A DNA stretch of 5,005 nt, from NCBI GenBank assembly GCA_027295555.1, contig JAPUKT010000238.1:1-5005 (forward strand), given 5' to 3'. How positions within the stretch are numbered: position 1 is the stretch's first letter; each line of letters opens with the position of its first letter. A program made the position numbers and the translations under genes. The notes beneath the pieces are model-generated. The model made no database searches and was not told the DNA's origin. It saw only the letters and a list, made by a program, of their open reading frames with translations. The DNA is from Deltaproteobacteria bacterium (GTDB taxonomy: Bacteria; Myxococcota_A; Polyangia; Polyangiales; Houyiibacteriaceae). Shown in pieces: positions 4,246 to 5,005 of the stretch.

Positions 4246-5005
4246 ATGGATTTTTCATTCACCGAAGACCAGAACAGCATTCGCGACCTCGTCAAACAGG
4301 TCCTGGGTGACATCGTCACCAGCGAATCGCTCAAGGCCCTGGCCAAAGAGGGCAAGTGGTTTCACGAGCGCGCTTGGAAGCAGCTCGCCGACTCCGAGAT
4401 GCTCGGCCTCGCGATTCCCGAAGAGTTCGGCGGCGCCGGCATGGGGCTCACCGAGCTCTGCTTGTTGCTCCAGCAGGTCGGAAGCACCGTCGCACCGATC
4501 CCGGCGCTCTCCACGCTCGTCTCCGCGGCGCTTCCACTGGCCGAGTTCGGTGCGCCCGAGCAGAAGGATCGCTTCCTCGGAGGGATCGCGGAGGGGCGCA
4601 CCACCATCGCAGCGGCGCTCGTCGATCTCGGTAGCCGTGATCCGATGAAGCCTTCTGCCGTCGCGAAGCCCGAAGGCCATGGGTGGCGCGTGACCGGCCG
4701 ATTCAGCAACGTGGCCTACGCCGACCTCGCCGACCGGATTGTCGTTCCGGCGCGCGCCGACGACGGCGCTGTGCTCGTCCTCTTGGTCGACCCGAAGGCC
4801 GAAGGCGTCAGGCTGGGGGACCAACGCGGCACCAATGGGGAGCCACTCTGGCTTCTCGAGCTCGACGGTGTTCCGGTGTCGTCGGGCGACGTGTTGGGCA
4901 CGGCCGACAACGGCGAGCAAGTCCTCCGCTACCTGGTCGATCGGACTAGCCTCGGGATCTGCGCGATCGAGCTCGGCATCGCCGAGCAGGCGCTCTTCAT
5001 GACGG
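4246..5005 (+). CDS. Acyl-CoA dehydrogenase-like partner subunit (FadE28/ChsE1-like), partial at right edge
   Basis: The visible 253 residues begin MDFSFTEDQNSIRDLV and keep the N-terminal helical domain with LGLAIPEEFGGAGMGL (53-68), LCLLLQQVGSTVAPIPAL (71-88) and EFGAPEQKDRFLGGIAEG (100-117). Where a working enzyme has the E-P-x-x-G-S/T-D signature, this one reads AALVDLGSRDPMKPS (123-137), so the FAD-contacting motif is degraded. The following segment GRFSNVAYADLADRIVVPAR (151-170) replaces the usual NGxKxWxTxA. This pattern, and the overall phrasing, resembles the non-catalytic FadE28 (ChsE1) subunit of mycobacterial heterotetrameric dehydrogenases, in which only half the sites bind FAD. 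It is 12 bases from the catalytic-type subunit gene, fitting a co-translated alpha2beta2 complex. The C-terminal domain lies beyond the window, so whether any catalytic glutamate remains there cannot be seen. Confidence 0.88.
   Translation, partial: MDFSFTEDQNSIRDLVKQVLGDIVTSESLKALAKEGKWFHERAWKQLADSEMLGLAIPEEFGGAGMGLTELCLLLQQVGSTVAPIPALSTLVSAALPLAEFGAPEQKDRFLGGIAEGRTTIAAALVDLGSRDPMKPSAVAKPEGHGWRVTGRFSNVAYADLADRIVVPARADDGAVLVLLVDPKAEGVRLGDQRGTNGEPLWLLELDGVPVSSGDVLGTADNGEQVLRYLVDRTSLGICAIELGIAEQALFMT

Noticed and set aside
4255..4920. 221-codon minus-strand frame opposite the second dehydrogenase
   Set aside because: Antisense shadow of a recognisable dehydrogenase-like subunit in GC-rich DNA.
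1..5005. CRISPR array, tRNA/rRNA, insertion sequence, integrase or defence system
   Set aside because: No regularly spaced repeats, no tRNA-like or rRNA segment recognised, no transposase or terminal inverted repeats; all large frames are metabolic or envelope genes.

Overview
The window looks like a GC-rich Gram-negative bacterial chromosome. Two small genes carry lipoprotein signal peptides, and a minus-strand operon resembles heptose or nucleotide-sugar synthesis for a surface glycan. I cannot name the lineage: the mix would fit a deltaproteobacterium/Myxococcota-like or similar environmental genome, but that is inference.

Layout. (1) Positions 1-1989, minus strand: a two-gene operon read right to left. 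The first gene is an extended-SDR NAD-dependent sugar-nucleotide epimerase/dehydratase. The second overlaps it by four bases (GTGA) and runs off the left edge. It is an HldE/RfaE-like protein with its two domains in the opposite order from classical HldE: nucleotidyltransferase first, PfkB kinase second. (2) Positions 1990-2289: a 300-base divergent intergenic region without a convincing gene. It holds a 17-bp imperfect inverted repeat, an AACnnGTT core and a weak promoter candidate. (3) Positions 2290-2909, plus strand: two tandem paralogous lipoprotein genes of exactly equal size (95 aa each). Their signal peptides are nearly identical, but their Ala-rich mature chains differ sharply in charge. 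A good intrinsic terminator follows. (4) Positions 3055-5005, plus strand: two adjacent acyl-CoA dehydrogenase genes 12 bases apart, the second cut by the right edge. The first has the FAD/substrate signature and an ER-type catalytic glutamate. The second has lost the FAD signature. They look like the two unequal subunits of a heteromeric alpha2beta2 dehydrogenase of the mycobacterial FadE29/FadE28 (ChsE2/ChsE1) steroid side-chain type.

How they fit together. The minus-strand pair probably makes an activated sugar for a surface polysaccharide. The lipoprotein pair is probably an abundant envelope component of unknown function. The dehydrogenase pair probably acts in beta-oxidation of a bulky acyl-CoA such as a sterol, bile-acid or other polycyclic side chain. 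Just upstream of the dehydrogenases, at 3011-3024, is an exact match to the KstR-type palindrome TnnAACnnGTTnnA. It overlaps a possible -10 element and is the most interesting regulatory signal in the window.
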